Below the pieces are notes generated by a model. The model was not told where the DNA came from, did no database searches, and saw only the letters and a program-made list of their open reading frames with translations. Below, piece by piece: positions 25,170-34,319 of a stretch of DNA of 64,000 bases. Position 1 is the first letter of the stretch. Every line of letters begins with the position of its first letter. Position numbers and translations under genes: made by a program. The stretch lies in contig NZ_JADHDT010000005.1 of the NCBI RefSeq assembly GCF_016820445.1, forward strand, positions 62,001-126,000, written 5' to 3'. The stretch is from Sphingomonas beigongshangi (GTDB lineage: Bacteria > Pseudomonadota > Alphaproteobacteria > Sphingomonadales > Sphingomonadaceae).

Positions 25170-26315
25170 TCACCCGCCGCGCTTCAGCGTCTCGCGGGCG
25201 ATGATCACCTGCTGGATTTGGCTGGTGCCCTCGTAGATGCGGAACAGCCGGACGTCGCGATAGAGGCGTTCGATGCCATAGTCGGCGATATAGCCCGCGC
25301 CGCCGAAGATCTGCACCGCCTTGTCCGCGACGCGGCCGACCATCTCGCTGGCGAAATATTTGGCCGCGGCGGATTCGAGCACGACGTCCTTGCCATCGTC
25401 CTTCGCCTGCGCCGTCTCGAGCACCATCGCGCGGGCGACGAGCGCCTCGGTCTTCATGTCGGCGATCATGCCCTGGATCAGCTGGTGATGCGCGATCGGC
25501 TGGCCGAACTGCTTGCGCTCGCTGGCATAGGCGACGCTGTCCGCGATCAGCCGCTCGGCGACGCCGACGCACACCGCACTGATGTGCAGCCGGCCGCGGT
25601 CGAGTACGCGCATCGCGATCTTGAACCCCTCGCCCTCCGCGCCGAGGCGGTTGGCGACGGGGACCGGGACATCCTCGAAATGGACGTCGGCGACCTTGGC
25701 GCCCTTTTGCCCCATCTTCTTCTCGGGCTCGCCGATCGACACGCCGGGCAGGTCGCGCGGGACGAGGAAGGCGGACACGCCGCGCGCACCCGGGGCGTCG
25801 CCGGTGCGGGCCATGACGGTGAACAGCTGCGCCTTGTCGGCATTGGTGATGTAGCGCTTGGTGCCCGACAGCCGATAGACGTCGCCGTCGCGTATCGCGC
25901 GGGTCTTAACCGATCCGGAATCGCTGCCGACATCGGGCTCGGTGAGCGCGAAGCTGGTGACGATCTCGCCGCTCGCGATGCGCGGCAGCCACTGCGCCTT
26001 CTGCTCGGGCGAACCGGCCATGACGAGGCCCTGGCTGCCGATGCCGACATTGGTGCCGAAGGTCGACCGGAAGGCAGGCGTCGTGCGCCCCATCTCGATC
26101 GCGACCTTCGCCTCCTCCAGCATCGTCAGGCCGAGGCCACCGTGCTCCTCTGCGATCGACAGGCCGAACAGGCCCATCGCCTTCATCTCGTCGACGAGGT
26201 CGTCGGGTATCGCGTCCGCCGCCTCCACATCCGCCTCGCGCGGCCGGAGCCGTTCGGCGACGAAGCGGCGGATGGTGTCGATCAGCGCGTCGAAGGTTTC
26301 GGGGTCGAGAGCCAT
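25170..26315 (-). CDS. Acyl-CoA dehydrogenase
   Basis: This 381-residue flavoenzyme carries out the first oxidation of acyl-CoA beta-oxidation or a related branched-chain step, passing electrons to ETF. The FAD/substrate motif ALTEPDVGSDSGS is present. The C-terminal domain has ERKQFGQPIAHHQLIQGM, the FAD-contacting QIFGGAGYIADYGIERLYRD, and the catalytic Glu in YEGTSQIQQ. The ATG at 26315 is chosen because the longer frame upstream is not protein-like and covers an inverted repeat at 26363-26402. Specific chain length cannot be deduced. Confidence 0.94.
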   Translation of the reverse strand: MALDPETFDALIDTIRRFVAERLRPREADVEAADAIPDDLVDEMKAMGLFGLSIAEEHGGLGLTMLEEAKVAIEMGRTTPAFRSTFGTNVGIGSQGLVMAGSPEQKAQWLPRIASGEIVTSFALTEPDVGSDSGSVKTRAIRDGDVYRLSGTKRYITNADKAQLFTVMARTGDAPGARGVSAFLVPRDLPGVSIGEPEKKMGQKGAKVADVHFEDVPVPVANRLGAEGEGFKIAMRVLDRGRLHISAVCVGVAERLIADSVAYASERKQFGQPIAHHQLIQGMIADMKTEALVARAMVLETAQAKDDGKDVVLESAAAKYFASEMVGRVADKAVQIFGGAGYIADYGIERLYRDVRLFRIYEGTSQIQQVIIARETLKRGG

Positions 26316-26362
26316 GGACGGATCCTTGCTAGGTCGCCAAAAGCGTAGGACGCACCAGCGCC

Positions 26363-26402
26363 ACTGGCAAACCCGAAGTTCGAAAAACACGTTTTTGCCA
26401 GT
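26363..26402. promoter_or_regulatory. Perfect 9-bp inverted repeat upstream of the acyl-CoA dehydrogenase gene
   Basis: The half-sites actggcaaa (26363-26371) and tttgccagt (26394-26402) are exact inverted repeats with 22 nt between. They lie 48-87 nt upstream of the acyl-CoA dehydrogenase start, where an operator for a dimeric repressor (for example a TetR- or FadR-like regulator) could be. The palindrome is observed; the role is inferred. Confidence 0.4.
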
Positions 26403-26693
26403 TACTGCGTCAAGGAAAGAAGGTACCGCTGGCCGCAATTGGGGCATGCATCCGCCGAATCGACCGGTCCGCATCACGGGCGCGGGCATGCCTGCGGTGC
26501 GCCTCGGCGACCGGTTTTTCTGCGTGCGCGGCCTGATTAGGACAGCGCTTCACCCTCGCTTCGTCGCGCGGTGAGCCGTTCATCCGCGCTTCACAACCGT
26601 TCGCCGGAAACCACCGGGTGCGCCCCTATGCCGCCGGATCGAATGTGCGTAGCGCCATCCTCGACGAACGGGTTTTGGCCGGGGGGTCATCAA
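26403..26693. other. Intergenic, no gene seen
   Basis: The divergent interval between the acyl-CoA dehydrogenase and CHAP genes is 378 bp in all (26316-26693). Apart from the inverted repeat at 26363-26402 I see no gene. Signals for the CHAP gene are expected here but no clear promoter stands out. Confidence 0.4.
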
Positions 26694-27257
26694 GTGTTGA
26701 AGACGTGGGCAGCGCGCCTTGCGCTGATATTCTCTTGCGGCCTGATGATGGCCTCTCCGGCGGCGGCGCAGTTCTGGCAGTGCGCACCCTATGCGCGCGA
26801 GATCTCGGGCATCGACCTGCACGGCAACGCGAACACCTGGTGGGGCCAGGCCGCCGGCCGCTATCAGCGTGGCCACAAGCCGGAAGTCGGCTCCGTCCTC
26901 TCCTTCCAGTCGACCCATCGCATGCGCGTCGGCCATGTCGCGATGGTGTCCCAGGTGGTCAGCGACCGCGAGGTCCTGCTGACCCACGCCAATTGGTCGC
27001 GCCCGGGCCAGATCGAGCGCAACGTCCGCGCGATCGACGTCTCCGCCGCCGGCGACTGGAGCGAGGTGAAGGTGTGGTACGGCCCGACGGGTGGCCTGGG
27101 CACGTCCAGCTATCCGACCAACGGCTTCATCTATTCGGGCCATGCGCCGGCCGATGCCGATGCGGTCCCCGCGAGCCGCGACGATGTCGCCGCCGCCAAT
27201 CTCGCGATGATCGCCACCTCCGCGGTCGTGCCCGTCAAGCCGGTCGCCGATCGCTGA
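26694..27257 (+). CDS. Secreted CHAP-domain protein
   Basis: This protein of about 187 residues has a signal peptide (LKTWAARLALIFSCGLMMAS, ending AAAQ) and a CHAP cysteine amidase/peptidase domain. The catalytic Cys is in FWQCAPYAREISG, the His in GHVAMVS, and the NANTWWGQAAGRY and PEVGSVLSF segments are typical. CHAP enzymes cleave peptidoglycan amide bonds, so envelope remodelling is likely. No ATG fits; I use the GTG at 26694 (followed by TTG 26697), which has a gggggg box about 7 nt upstream. A strong intrinsic terminator follows. Confidence 0.87.
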   Translation: MLKTWAARLALIFSCGLMMASPAAAQFWQCAPYAREISGIDLHGNANTWWGQAAGRYQRGHKPEVGSVLSFQSTHRMRVGHVAMVSQVVSDREVLLTHANWSRPGQIERNVRAIDVSAAGDWSEVKVWYGPTGGLGTSSYPTNGFIYSGHAPADADAVPASRDDVAAANLAMIATSAVVPVKPVADR

Positions 27258-27281
27258 TCACAACCCGCATTGTCGTATGTG

Positions 27282-27311
27282 AAAAGGGGCCCGGAAACGG
27301 GCCCCTTTTTC
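27282..27311 (+). terminator. Rho-independent terminator after the CHAP gene
   Basis: A stem of aaaaggggcccg and cgggcccctttt with a GAAA tetraloop runs directly into a T run (27282-27311). It is the clearest intrinsic terminator in the window and is nearly symmetric, so it may also serve the convergent msrB gene. Confidence 0.92.
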
Positions 27312-27410
27312 GTACGATCGGCTGATTTTTGTGCCGTCGGCAGGTGCCGGGCCGGCCTCCCGGTCGCTGGAGGCGCGGCACCGGCCCGACTGCGCGCCGG
27401 CCCCCGCGCG

Positions 27411-27902
27411 TTAGGCGGGCCGAAAGGTCATCGCGACGCCGTTCATGCAATAGCGCTTGCCCGTCGGCTTCGGGCCGTCGTCGAAGACATGGCCCAGATG
27501 ACCACCGCAGCGGCTGCAATGCACCTCGGTACGCGCTTCGAGCAATGAGCGGTCGCTCTTCGTTCCCACCGCACGGGGAAGCGGCGCCCAGAAGCTCGGC
27601 CAGCCGGTGCCGCTGTCGAACTTCGTCTTCGAAGAGAACAGCGGTTGCGCGCACCCCTTGCACAGGAAGGTGCCGGCGCGATGCTCGTCGTTGAGCGGGC
27701 TGGAGAAGGGACGCTCGGTGCTTTCGTGGCGCAGCACGGCCCATGCCTGGTCGCCGAGCTTCTTGCGCCACGCCGCGTCGCTCATCTGCACGGGATAGGT
27801 CGCGGCGTCGGCGGGGGCGGCCCTGCACCCCCACAGGATCGCACCGGCAGCGCCGGTGGCGGCGAGGGAGAGCAGCGAGCGGCGGGTCGGGTCGTTCGTC
27901 AT
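27411..27902 (-). CDS. msrB: Peptide-methionine (R)-S-oxide reductase, exported
   Basis: This 163-residue MsrB repairs R-methionine sulfoxide in proteins. Zinc Cys pairs are CKGC and CSRC, and the catalytic Cys lies in RYCMNGVA. An extra N-terminus carries a twin-arginine signal (TRRSLLSLAATGAAGA) followed by LWGC, which may be a lipobox, so the enzyme is probably periplasmic or lipid-anchored. FDSGTGWPSFW is strongly conserved. The start at 27902 is the ATG that begins the Tat signal; the open frame upstream is not conserved. It appears monocistronic. Confidence 0.92.
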   Translation of the reverse strand: MTNDPTRRSLLSLAATGAAGAILWGCRAAPADAATYPVQMSDAAWRKKLGDQAWAVLRHESTERPFSSPLNDEHRAGTFLCKGCAQPLFSSKTKFDSGTGWPSFWAPLPRAVGTKSDRSLLEARTEVHCSRCGGHLGHVFDDGPKPTGKRYCMNGVAMTFRPA

Positions 27903-28028
27903 GATCGATGATATGGGGAGCGCGGCGCGCTTGCCCAGCCCCCCACATTCCGATCGATCATAATGATCCACGTTGGAACCGCGATGCGGTGCGCTGGGTT
28001 GACCGGGCTGAAAGGTGCTACATAGATC

Positions 28029-28310
28029 ATGTCTTTTCAGCAACTTGAGCCGCCGTTGCCGGTGCATGTCCTCGACAAGGGAGCGGGCTATGCCTTTGCG
28101 GTGATCGACTATGGCCAGGAACACAATCTGATCTGGGTGACCGCGATCAACGACACCGGAGAAATCTGGTGCGCGCCCAATCCGCGTGTGCGCCTGCAGG
28201 CGAACTGGACGATGGGGCGCGCCAAGCCGCCAGCGCTCAAGCCGCGCGAAAACGGCGATTGCTCCGGCAGCGCCGAACCGCTGCAGGCGGAGACGATCAA
28301 GCCGAACTGA
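28029..28310 (+). CDS. Small conserved hypothetical protein
   Basis: I do not recognise this 93-residue protein. It is soluble, with an aromatic beta-rich centre (AGYAFAVIDYGQEHNLIWV, then GEIWCAPNP) and a Pro-rich basic tail. The length, codon use and clean start (agatc ATG at 28029) support a real gene. It is divergent from msrB and convergent with acnA, whose terminator follows at 28395-28427. No functional link is evident. Confidence 0.7.
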   Translation: MSFQQLEPPLPVHVLDKGAGYAFAVIDYGQEHNLIWVTAINDTGEIWCAPNPRVRLQANWTMGRAKPPALKPRENGDCSGSAEPLQAETIKPN

Positions 28311-28394
28311 CGTCCCGGCTCCCCCGCGCAGCGAGCGCGGGGGTGAATGGCGGGCGGCGGCGTGCCGTGCGCCGCGCACGTGACGAATAGGCAC

Positions 28395-28427
28395 GAAAAA
28401 GGGGAGGCGCCCTTCGGCACCTCCCCT
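28395..28427 (-). terminator. Rho-independent terminator after acnA
   Basis: Read on the minus strand, a G+C-rich stem (aggggaggtgcc / ggcgcctcccct) with a short loop is followed by TTTTTC (28399-28395). It lies 28 nt after the acnA stop. Confidence 0.85.
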
Positions 28428-28454
28428 CCGTCGTTTCACCGTGCGTCGCGGCGA

Positions 28455-31142
28455 TCAGGCGGCGAGCTTGCGCAGCACGTATTGCAGGATGCCGCCGTTG
28501 AGGAAATATTCCAGCTCGTTGACGGTATCGATGCGGCAGCGCGTCTCGAACGTCTCGGTCGAACCGTCGGCGCGCTTCAGCATCACCTCGACCGTCTGAC
28601 GCGGGCGCAGGTTGGCGACGCCGGTGATCGTGAACGTCTCGGTGCCGTCGAGCTTCAGCGTCTGGCGCGTCACGCCCTCCGCGAACTGCAGCGGCAGAAC
28701 GCCCATGCCGACCAGGTTCGAACGGTGGATGCGTTCGAAGCTCTCGGTGATGACCGCGCGCACGCCGAGCAGGTTGGTGCCCTTCGCCGCCCAGTCGCGC
28801 GACGAACCGGTGCCATATTCCTTGCCCGCGACGACGACGAGCGGCGTGCCGTCCGCCTTGTGGCGCATCGCCGCGTCGTAGATCGGCATGACTTCGCCAT
28901 TATACTGGGTCATGCCGCCCTCGACGCCCGGCACCATCTCGTTCTTGATGCGGATGTTGGCGAAGGTGCCGCGCACCATGACATGGTCGTTGCCGCGGCG
29001 CGCGCCGTAGCTGTTGAAGTCCTTGCGCGCGACCTGACGCTCGGTCAGCCACTTGCCGGCCGGGCTGTCCGCCTTGATCGATCCCGCCGGGCTGATGTGG
29101 TCGGTGGTGATCGAATCGCCCAGGATCGCCAGCGGCTTCGCCTCGATGATGTCGGTGACCGGCTTCGGGGTCATCTCCATGCCCTCGAAATAGGGCGGGT
29201 TGGCGACATAGGTCGACGCCGCCGGCCAGGCGTAGGTTGCCGAGCCGGTGACGTCGATCTCGCGCCACTTCTCGTCGCCGGCATAGACGTTGGCGTAGCG
29301 GCTGCGGAACATCTCGTCGTCGATGTTCGCCGCCATCACCTCCGCGACCTCCTGGTTGGTCGGCCACACGTCCTTGAGATAGACGTCCTGCCCGTCCTTG
29401 CCCTGGCCCAGCGGGGTCTCGACCATGTCCTGCGTCACCGTGCCCTTCAGCGCATAGGCGACGACGAGCGGCGGGCTGGCGAGGAAGTTGGCGCGGACGT
29501 CGGGGCTGACGCGGCCTTCGAAGTTGCGGTTGCCCGACAATACGCTCGCCGCGACGAGGTCGTTCTCGTTGATCGCGGCGCTGATCGGGCCGGGCAGCGG
29601 GCCCGAATTGCCGATGCAGGTCGTGCAGCCATAGCCGACGAGGTTGAAGCCGATCGCGTCCAGGTCCTGGGTCAGGCCGGCCTTGTTGAGATAGTCGGTG
29701 ACGACCTGCGAACCGGGCGCGAGCGAGGTCTTCACCCAGGGCTTGGGCTTCAGGCCGAGTGCGTTCGCCTTGCGCGCGACGAGGCCGGCGGCGACGAGCA
29801 CCGACGGGTTCGACGTGTTGGTGCAGCTGGTGATCGCGGCGATGACGACGTCGCCGTCGCCGATGTCATGGCCGCGGTCGGCGACGTCGACGCGGGTCGC
29901 GCGATCCTTGTGATACAGCTTGGCGAGGTCGCCGTTGAACACCTCGTCAACCTTCCCCAGGCTGACGCGGTCCTGCGGGCGCTTCGGGCCGGCGAGCGAC
30001 GCGGTCACGGTGCCCATGTCGAGCTCCAGCGTGTCGGTGAACACGGGGTCGGCGGCATCGTCGTGGCGCCAGAAGCCGTTCGCCTTGGCATAGGCCTCGG
30101 TCAGCGCGATCGTTTCCTCCGGGCGCGCGGTCAGGCGCATGTATTCGATCGTCTTGTCGTCGATCGGGAAGAAGCCGCAGGTCGCGCCATATTCCGGCGC
30201 CATGTTGGCGATCGTCGCGCGGTCGGCCAGCGTCATCGAGCTGAGGCCCGGGCCATAGAATTCGACGAAGCGGCCGACGACGCCCTTGGCGCGCAGCATC
30301 TGCGTGACGGTCAGCACCAGGTCGGTGGCGGTGATGCCCTCCTTCAGCGCGCCGGTCAGCCTGAAGCCGACGACCTCGGGGATCAGCATCGACACCGGCT
30401 GGCCGAGCATGGCGGCTTCCGCCTCGATGCCGCCGACGCCCCAGCCGAGCACGCCCAGGCCGTTGACCATCGTCGTGTGGCTGTCGGTGCCGACGAGCGT
30501 GTCGGGATAGGCGATCGCCGCGGTGCCGTTGGCGAGATCGCCCGTTTCGGTCGAAGACCAGATCGCCTGGCTGACATACTCCAGGTTGACCTGGTGACAG
30601 ATGCCGGTCCCCGGCGGCACGACCTGGAAGTTGTCGAGCGCCTTCGAACCCCACTTCAGGAACTCGTAGCGTTCGCCGTTGCGCTGGTATTCAAGGTCGA
30701 CATTGTCCTCGAACGCCTTGGGCGTGCCGAACTCGTCGACCATGACCGAATGGTCGATGACGAGGTGGACGGGCACCTGCGGATTGATCTTGGCGGCGTT
30801 GCCGCCGAGCTTGGTGATCGCATCGCGCATCGCGGCGAGATCGACGACGCAGGGCACGCCGGTGAAGTCCTGCATCAGCACGCGCGCCGGGCGATACTGG
30901 ATCTCGCGGTCGGAGCGGCGCTCCTGCTGCCAGTCGACGATCGCCTTGACGTCCGCCTCCGTCACGGTCTTGCCGTCCTCGAAGCGCAGCATGTTCTCGA
31001 GCAGCACCTTCATCGAGAAGGGCAGCCGGCTGATGTCGCCGAACTTCTCCGCCGCCTTGGCGAGGCTGAAATAGTCGTAGCTCTTGCCGCCGACGTCGAG
31101 CGTCGTGCGGGTCTTGAGGCTGTCCTGGCCGATGGCGGTCAT
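28455..31142 (-). CDS. acnA: Aconitate hydratase A
   Basis: This 895-residue 4Fe-4S enzyme interconverts citrate and isocitrate in the TCA cycle. The cluster ligands are in [11 protein letters not shown] and [14 protein letters not shown]. The swivelling C-terminal domain has [33 protein letters not shown] and the substrate-binding [12 protein letters not shown]. It has the AcnA/IRP1 layout. The ATG at 31142 is preceded by gaaggga and followed by the family-typical [14 protein letters not shown]; the longer upstream frame is rejected. A terminator is present downstream. Confidence 0.97.
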   Translation of the reverse strand: MTAIGQDSLKTRTTLDVGGKSYDYFSLAKAAEKFGDISRLPFSMKVLLENMLRFEDGKTVTEADVKAIVDWQQERRSDREIQYRPARVLMQDFTGVPCVVDLAAMRDAITKLGGNAAKINPQVPVHLVIDHSVMVDEFGTPKAFEDNVDLEYQRNGERYEFLKWGSKALDNFQVVPPGTGICHQVNLEYVSQAIWSSTETGDLANGTAAIAYPDTLVGTDSHTTMVNGLGVLGWGVGGIEAEAAMLGQPVSMLIPEVVGFRLTGALKEGITATDLVLTVTQMLRAKGVVGRFVEFYGPGLSSMTLADRATIANMAPEYGATCGFFPIDDKTIEYMRLTARPEETIALTEAYAKANGFWRHDDAADPVFTDTLELDMGTVTASLAGPKRPQDRVSLGKVDEVFNGDLAKLYHKDRATRVDVADRGHDIGDGDVVIAAITSCTNTSNPSVLVAAGLVARKANALGLKPKPWVKTSLAPGSQVVTDYLNKAGLTQDLDAIGFNLVGYGCTTCIGNSGPLPGPISAAINENDLVAASVLSGNRNFEGRVSPDVRANFLASPPLVVAYALKGTVTQDMVETPLGQGKDGQDVYLKDVWPTNQEVAEVMAANIDDEMFRSRYANVYAGDEKWREIDVTGSATYAWPAASTYVANPPYFEGMEMTPKPVTDIIEAKPLAILGDSITTDHISPAGSIKADSPAGKWLTERQVARKDFNSYGARRGNDHVMVRGTFANIRIKNEMVPGVEGGMTQYNGEVMPIYDAAMRHKADGTPLVVVAGKEYGTGSSRDWAAKGTNLLGVRAVITESFERIHRSNLVGMGVLPLQFAEGVTRQTLKLDGTETFTITGVANLRPRQTVEVMLKRADGSTETFETRCRIDTVNELEYFLNGGILQYVLRKLAA

Positions 31143-31318
31143 GTCGTGTCCCTTCTGTCTGGCTCGACTCGCACCTGGGGGAAACGGCGTTGGAGGACGC
31201 CGCGCGGGCGCGCGAGGAGCGCTTGGCTGAGCCTGTCGTCGCGCGGGCCTTAGCAAGGGGTTACCGATGGGGAAAGACGGCTTTGCGCGCGAGCGTCAGA
31301 TCACGCGGCGCGCCGGCG

Positions 31319-31969
31319 TCAGGCGGCGGGGAGCAGGCTCTTGCCGCGCGTGATGATCACGCGGTCGCCCAGTCTGGCTTCGTTGAACAGCAGACGCGCA
31401 AACTTGGTCGGCACGCCGATGCAGCCATGCGTCGCATAGCCCCAGGCGACCTCCGTCCCGTGGATCGAGACGCCGTCGTTGGTCAGCCGCAGCATATAGG
31501 GCATCGGCGCGTCGTAGAGGTTGGAGACGTGATGCGCGTCCTTCTGCGTGATCGGGAACGTGCCCAGCGGCGTCGGCTTGTCGTCCGCGCCGTAGAGGAT
31601 GGCGGCCGCGCCGATCTCATAACCGTCGCGGAACACGGACAGCGTCTGCGCGGCGAGATCCACCGTGATGATCAGCGGTCCGTCCGGCACGCCCTTGGTG
31701 TCCCAGGCATAATCGCCGAACTTGATCGCGCCGATCGGCAAGACGCGCTTGATCGTCATCGCCGTCGCGGTCGATTCGGCAGCGGGCCCGCGCTTGGGCG
31801 ATGCAGCGGGCGCCGCCGCGCGCGCGGGGCGCATGATTGCGGCACGCGGCGTCGGCGCCGCGACCGCCACTGGCCGCGGCGGCAGACGCGACACGCTTGC
31901 CGCCGCCAGGACGGCGATGCCGGAACCGCCGAGGATGAGCTTTGCCGCGAGGGCGCGGGGCAGATGCAT
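31319..31969 (-). CDS. L,D-transpeptidase (YkuD family), exported
   Basis: This 216-residue protein has an N-terminal membrane/signal segment (LAAKLILGGSGIAVLAAAS), an Ala/Pro/Arg-rich linker (about 30-70), and a C-terminal YkuD domain. The active site reads SIHGTEVAW...ATHGCIGV, with catalytic Cys in HGC and the upstream His. Such enzymes form 3-3 peptidoglycan crosslinks or attach proteins to murein. The ATG at 31969 begins the signal; the upstream open frame is not conserved. The missing Arg after HGCxx (HGCIG rather than HGCVR) is a known family variant. Confidence 0.9.
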   Translation of the reverse strand: MHLPRALAAKLILGGSGIAVLAAASVSRLPPRPVAVAAPTPRAAIMRPARAAAPAASPKRGPAAESTATAMTIKRVLPIGAIKFGDYAWDTKGVPDGPLIITVDLAAQTLSVFRDGYEIGAAAILYGADDKPTPLGTFPITQKDAHHVSNLYDAPMPYMLRLTNDGVSIHGTEVAWGYATHGCIGVPTKFARLLFNEARLGDRVIITRGKSLLPAA

Positions 31970-32232
31970 GCGAAGATCCCGCAGATACGATATCGGGGTC
32001 CACCATCGTCGATCCCCGGCGTGCTGGCTAGGCGGCGATTTGCACCGTGCCGTGGTGGTACGAAGCGAGCCTGCTTTAATTGAGTCGAAATCCGACGTGT
32101 GTTCCAGCGCGGCGAAACTTCGGCTAAGTTGATGCAAATCGACTTGTTACGAAGCCTGGTAACCATGATAGGACAGGATTTCGCCCGATGCGAGGATGGT
32201 GGAACGAGTGCCGATAAGCCGGCGACCCATTG

Positions 32233-32901
32233 ATGGCCGAGGCACGGCACGGCGGGGCGGGAGGCATGATGCCGCCGGTCGGTGACGGTCTCGACCCCAT
32301 GCGGTTCGACCGTCTGTCGCCTCGCCAGCGCGATTGCCTGCGCGGGGTCCGCGCGCTGCGCGGGTCGAAGGAGATCGCGCTCGATCTGGGCATCGAGAAA
32401 TCGACGGTCGACGGCTATCTGACGGAGGCCGTCCGTATCCTCGGCGCGCGCAACCGTCGCGACGCGGCGCTGATGTTCGGCGCGTACGAGGATTCGCAGG
32501 CGCCGATCGACGCGGCACCGGCAGAGGCGGATGGCGCGGTCGGCGACCGAGCCCCTGCCTTTGCGGGGGACAGCCCGCATGATCCGGCCCCCGACAAAAT
32601 CGGGGGATATTCTGTGCGGCTGGCGGATCTGCCGTCCCAGCCGCCAAGCGAGGCCCTGCCGGACGAGACGATCGCCAGGCAACCGGGGGTGACCGGGGAG
32701 CGGCAGGCGACAGCCGTCTCCCCGGGACTCGGGTTGCCCTTCCGGCGGAAAGGGCAGGCGCGCAACCCGCTGTCGATCGGAGACAGGTTGATCTGGATCC
32801 AGGCCATCGCACTCGGCATCGCCGTCGGTTTCGGCATGTTGATGACCGGCCTCCAGGCCCTGACCGGCCTGATCGCGGCGCTCACCCGCTCCCTTTCCTG
32901 A
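32233..32901 (+). CDS. LuxR/sigma-type HTH protein with C-terminal membrane anchor
   Basis: This protein of about 222 residues has an N-terminal GerE-like HTH (FDRLSPRQRDCLRGVRALRG, then SKEIALDLGIEKSTVDGYL), with AVRILGARNRRDAA as the last helix. A long Pro/Ala/acidic linker (about 90-185) follows, then a C-terminal hydrophobic helix (WIQAIALGIAVGFGMLMTGL). It thus looks like a one-component regulator fixed to the inner membrane. There is no receiver or ligand domain. Start is uncertain: ATG 32233, TTG 32230 or ATG 32266. It may control the small genes just downstream, which is inference. Confidence 0.75.
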   Translation: MAEARHGGAGGMMPPVGDGLDPMRFDRLSPRQRDCLRGVRALRGSKEIALDLGIEKSTVDGYLTEAVRILGARNRRDAALMFGAYEDSQAPIDAAPAEADGAVGDRAPAFAGDSPHDPAPDKIGGYSVRLADLPSQPPSEALPDETIARQPGVTGERQATAVSPGLGLPFRRKGQARNPLSIGDRLIWIQAIALGIAVGFGMLMTGLQALTGLIAALTRSLS

Positions 32902-32929
32902 ACCGACGGGAACCCGACAGGGTGGAAAG

Positions 32930-33286
32930 GTGGCCATGTCCTATACGAATCCGCAAGTCGCGGCCGACGCCGTCGCGCAGCTGCTCTGGAAGCTCGAGAC
33001 CCAGCTCGACGAGGCGTTCGCGACGGGAGGCGAGCTTCTCGCGGCGCTGCCCCGCGCCCGCGCCGCGGCCAACCTGCCCGCGATCGCCGGACAGCAGGCG
33101 TTCGAACTGTTCGGGCAGGCCGTCATGGCGCTCGGCGCCGCCCGCGGTCACACCGTCGCCGGCCATCGCATCGTCGAAAAGGTCGGCCGTCAGATCGGGT
33201 ATGAGACGAGCTTCGGCGACGAAAAGCCCAAGCCCGATTTCGCCCCGACGGGCATCGATGCCGCGCATCTGCGCATCGCTGCCTGA
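32930..33286 (+). CDS. Conserved hypothetical protein
   Basis: This 118-residue protein is mainly helical (AVAQLLWKLETQLDEAF; GQQAFELFGQAVMALGAA) with a polar C-terminus (DEKPKPDFAPTGIDAAHL). There is no signal peptide or membrane helix, and I know no family name. It begins 28 nt after the membrane-anchored HTH gene and could be in the same transcript. ATG at 32930 or 32936 is possible; aaaggtgg lies upstream. A perfect inverted repeat follows the stop. Confidence 0.72.
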   Translation: MAMSYTNPQVAADAVAQLLWKLETQLDEAFATGGELLAALPRARAAANLPAIAGQQAFELFGQAVMALGAARGHTVAGHRIVEKVGRQIGYETSFGDEKPKPDFAPTGIDAAHLRIAA

Positions 33287-33290
33287 GGAA

Positions 33291-33336
33291 TCATGGCTTG
33301 GCCGTCAGACTGCTCCTTTGACCGGCCAAGCCATGA
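33291..33336. terminator. Long perfect stem-loop
   Basis: The arms tcatggcttggccg (33291-33304) and cggccaagccatga (33323-33336) are exact 14-bp inverted repeats around an 18-nt loop, right after the hypothetical gene's stop. A terminator is likely, although no T run follows; an operator for the next gene (start 33368) is the alternative. Confidence 0.55.
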
Positions 33337-33367
33337 CCCGCACACAGCATGATCCGGTACGGATTAG

Positions 33368-33823
33368 GTGCCGCGCGTGATGCACGTTCTCGTCTTCAAT
33401 TGCGCCCTGGGTCTGGTGTGCCTGATAGCGTTCCTCGCCGGCGGAGCGCCGGAACGATGGACGGCGATCATCTTCATCATCGGCGCGGCAGCGACCTTCG
33501 TCGCGCCCTTCTACAATGCCCAGCGACCCTATGGCGGGCTGGAGCCGATGCTACTCGCCATCGACGTATTGATGCTGGGCGGCCTGGTCGCCATCGCATT
33601 GCGCGCGGACCGCTATTGGCCGCTCTATGTCAGCGCGCTGCACCTGATCGGGATTGCGGTGCACGGCGTGAAGGCGATCCAGCCGGCGCTCGTTCCGTGG
33701 ATGTATGCCGGGGCGAGCGGAAAGATCGCCTATCCGATGCTCGTCCTGCTCGCCGTCGGCGCCGTGCGCCACCGCAAGCGCGTGCTTCGTTTCGGGAGCG
33801 ACCCGGACTGGTCGCCGCTATGA
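33368..33823 (+). CDS. Small multi-pass membrane protein
   Basis: This protein of about 151 residues has four predicted membrane helices (VLVFNCALGLVCLIAFLA; WTAIIFIIGAAATFVAPF; MLLAIDVLMLGGLVAIAL; LYVSALHLIGIAVHG) and a short basic C-terminus. It resembles unassigned sphingomonad membrane proteins. GTG at 33368 is used, with another Met at 33380. Function is unknown. It lies 28 nt ahead of the winged-helix gene on the same strand, so a shared transcript is likely. Confidence 0.75.
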   Translation: MPRVMHVLVFNCALGLVCLIAFLAGGAPERWTAIIFIIGAAATFVAPFYNAQRPYGGLEPMLLAIDVLMLGGLVAIALRADRYWPLYVSALHLIGIAVHGVKAIQPALVPWMYAGASGKIAYPMLVLLAVGAVRHRKRVLRFGSDPDWSPL

Positions 33824-33851
33824 CGGCCATGACGAGGGGGAGCGTCGCACT

Positions 33852-34319
33852 ATGACCGCCGAAATCCGCCTGTTGCGGTGGCCGGAACAGGATCGCGACG
33901 ACTATGAGCGGCTCGTCGCGGCGATCGAGCGCGTGCGCAGGGCCGCGGCGCGGACGCGCGGAGAGATGGCCGCGACGGTCCCGGCCGGGCCCGCCGAGCC
34001 GAGCGACGTCGATCGCGCGCGCACGCTGCTGGCGCAACGGCGCGCGCGCGACCGCGCCGCCGGGCCGCTGGTGGAGATTTTCGGCGAGCCGTCCTGGGAC
34101 CTGCTGCTGGCGGCGTTCGTCGCCGGCGAGGAGCGGCAGTCGCTGCGCCTGACCGAAGCCGCGGCGGCGGCGGGCATCCGCGCGTCGGTCGCGCAGCGGT
34201 GGTTCGCGGTGCTCGCCGAGCGCGGCCTGATCGTGCGCAAGGATTCCGACGCCGATCCCGACATGACGCTGACCCCCGACGGGCGGACGCTCGTCCTGCG
34301 CTGCATCAGCGAGGTGTGA
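33852..34319 (+). CDS. Winged-helix (MarR-like) DNA-binding protein
   Basis: This 155-residue protein has an N-terminal charged helical region (about 1-75) and a C-terminal winged helix: PSWDLLLAAFVAGEERQSL, TEAAAAAGIRASVAQRWFAVLAERGLI and a wing with MTLTPDGRTLVLR. The last pattern (LTPxGRxLV) is typical of MarR-family regulators. The ATG at 33852 follows a gagcgtcg leader; earlier frame sequence overlaps the membrane-protein gene and is not conserved. The gene tail overlaps the minus-strand small gene by 14 nt. The target is unknown. Confidence 0.75.
   Translation: MTAEIRLLRWPEQDRDDYERLVAAIERVRRAAARTRGEMAATVPAGPAEPSDVDRARTLLAQRRARDRAAGPLVEIFGEPSWDLLLAAFVAGEERQSLRLTEAAAAAGIRASVAQRWFAVLAERGLIVRKDSDADPDMTLTPDGRTLVLRCISEV

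Noticed and set aside
28347..31253. 968-codon plus-strand frame over acnA
   Set aside because: Antisense shadow; acnA on the minus strand is intact with its own ribosome-binding site and terminator.
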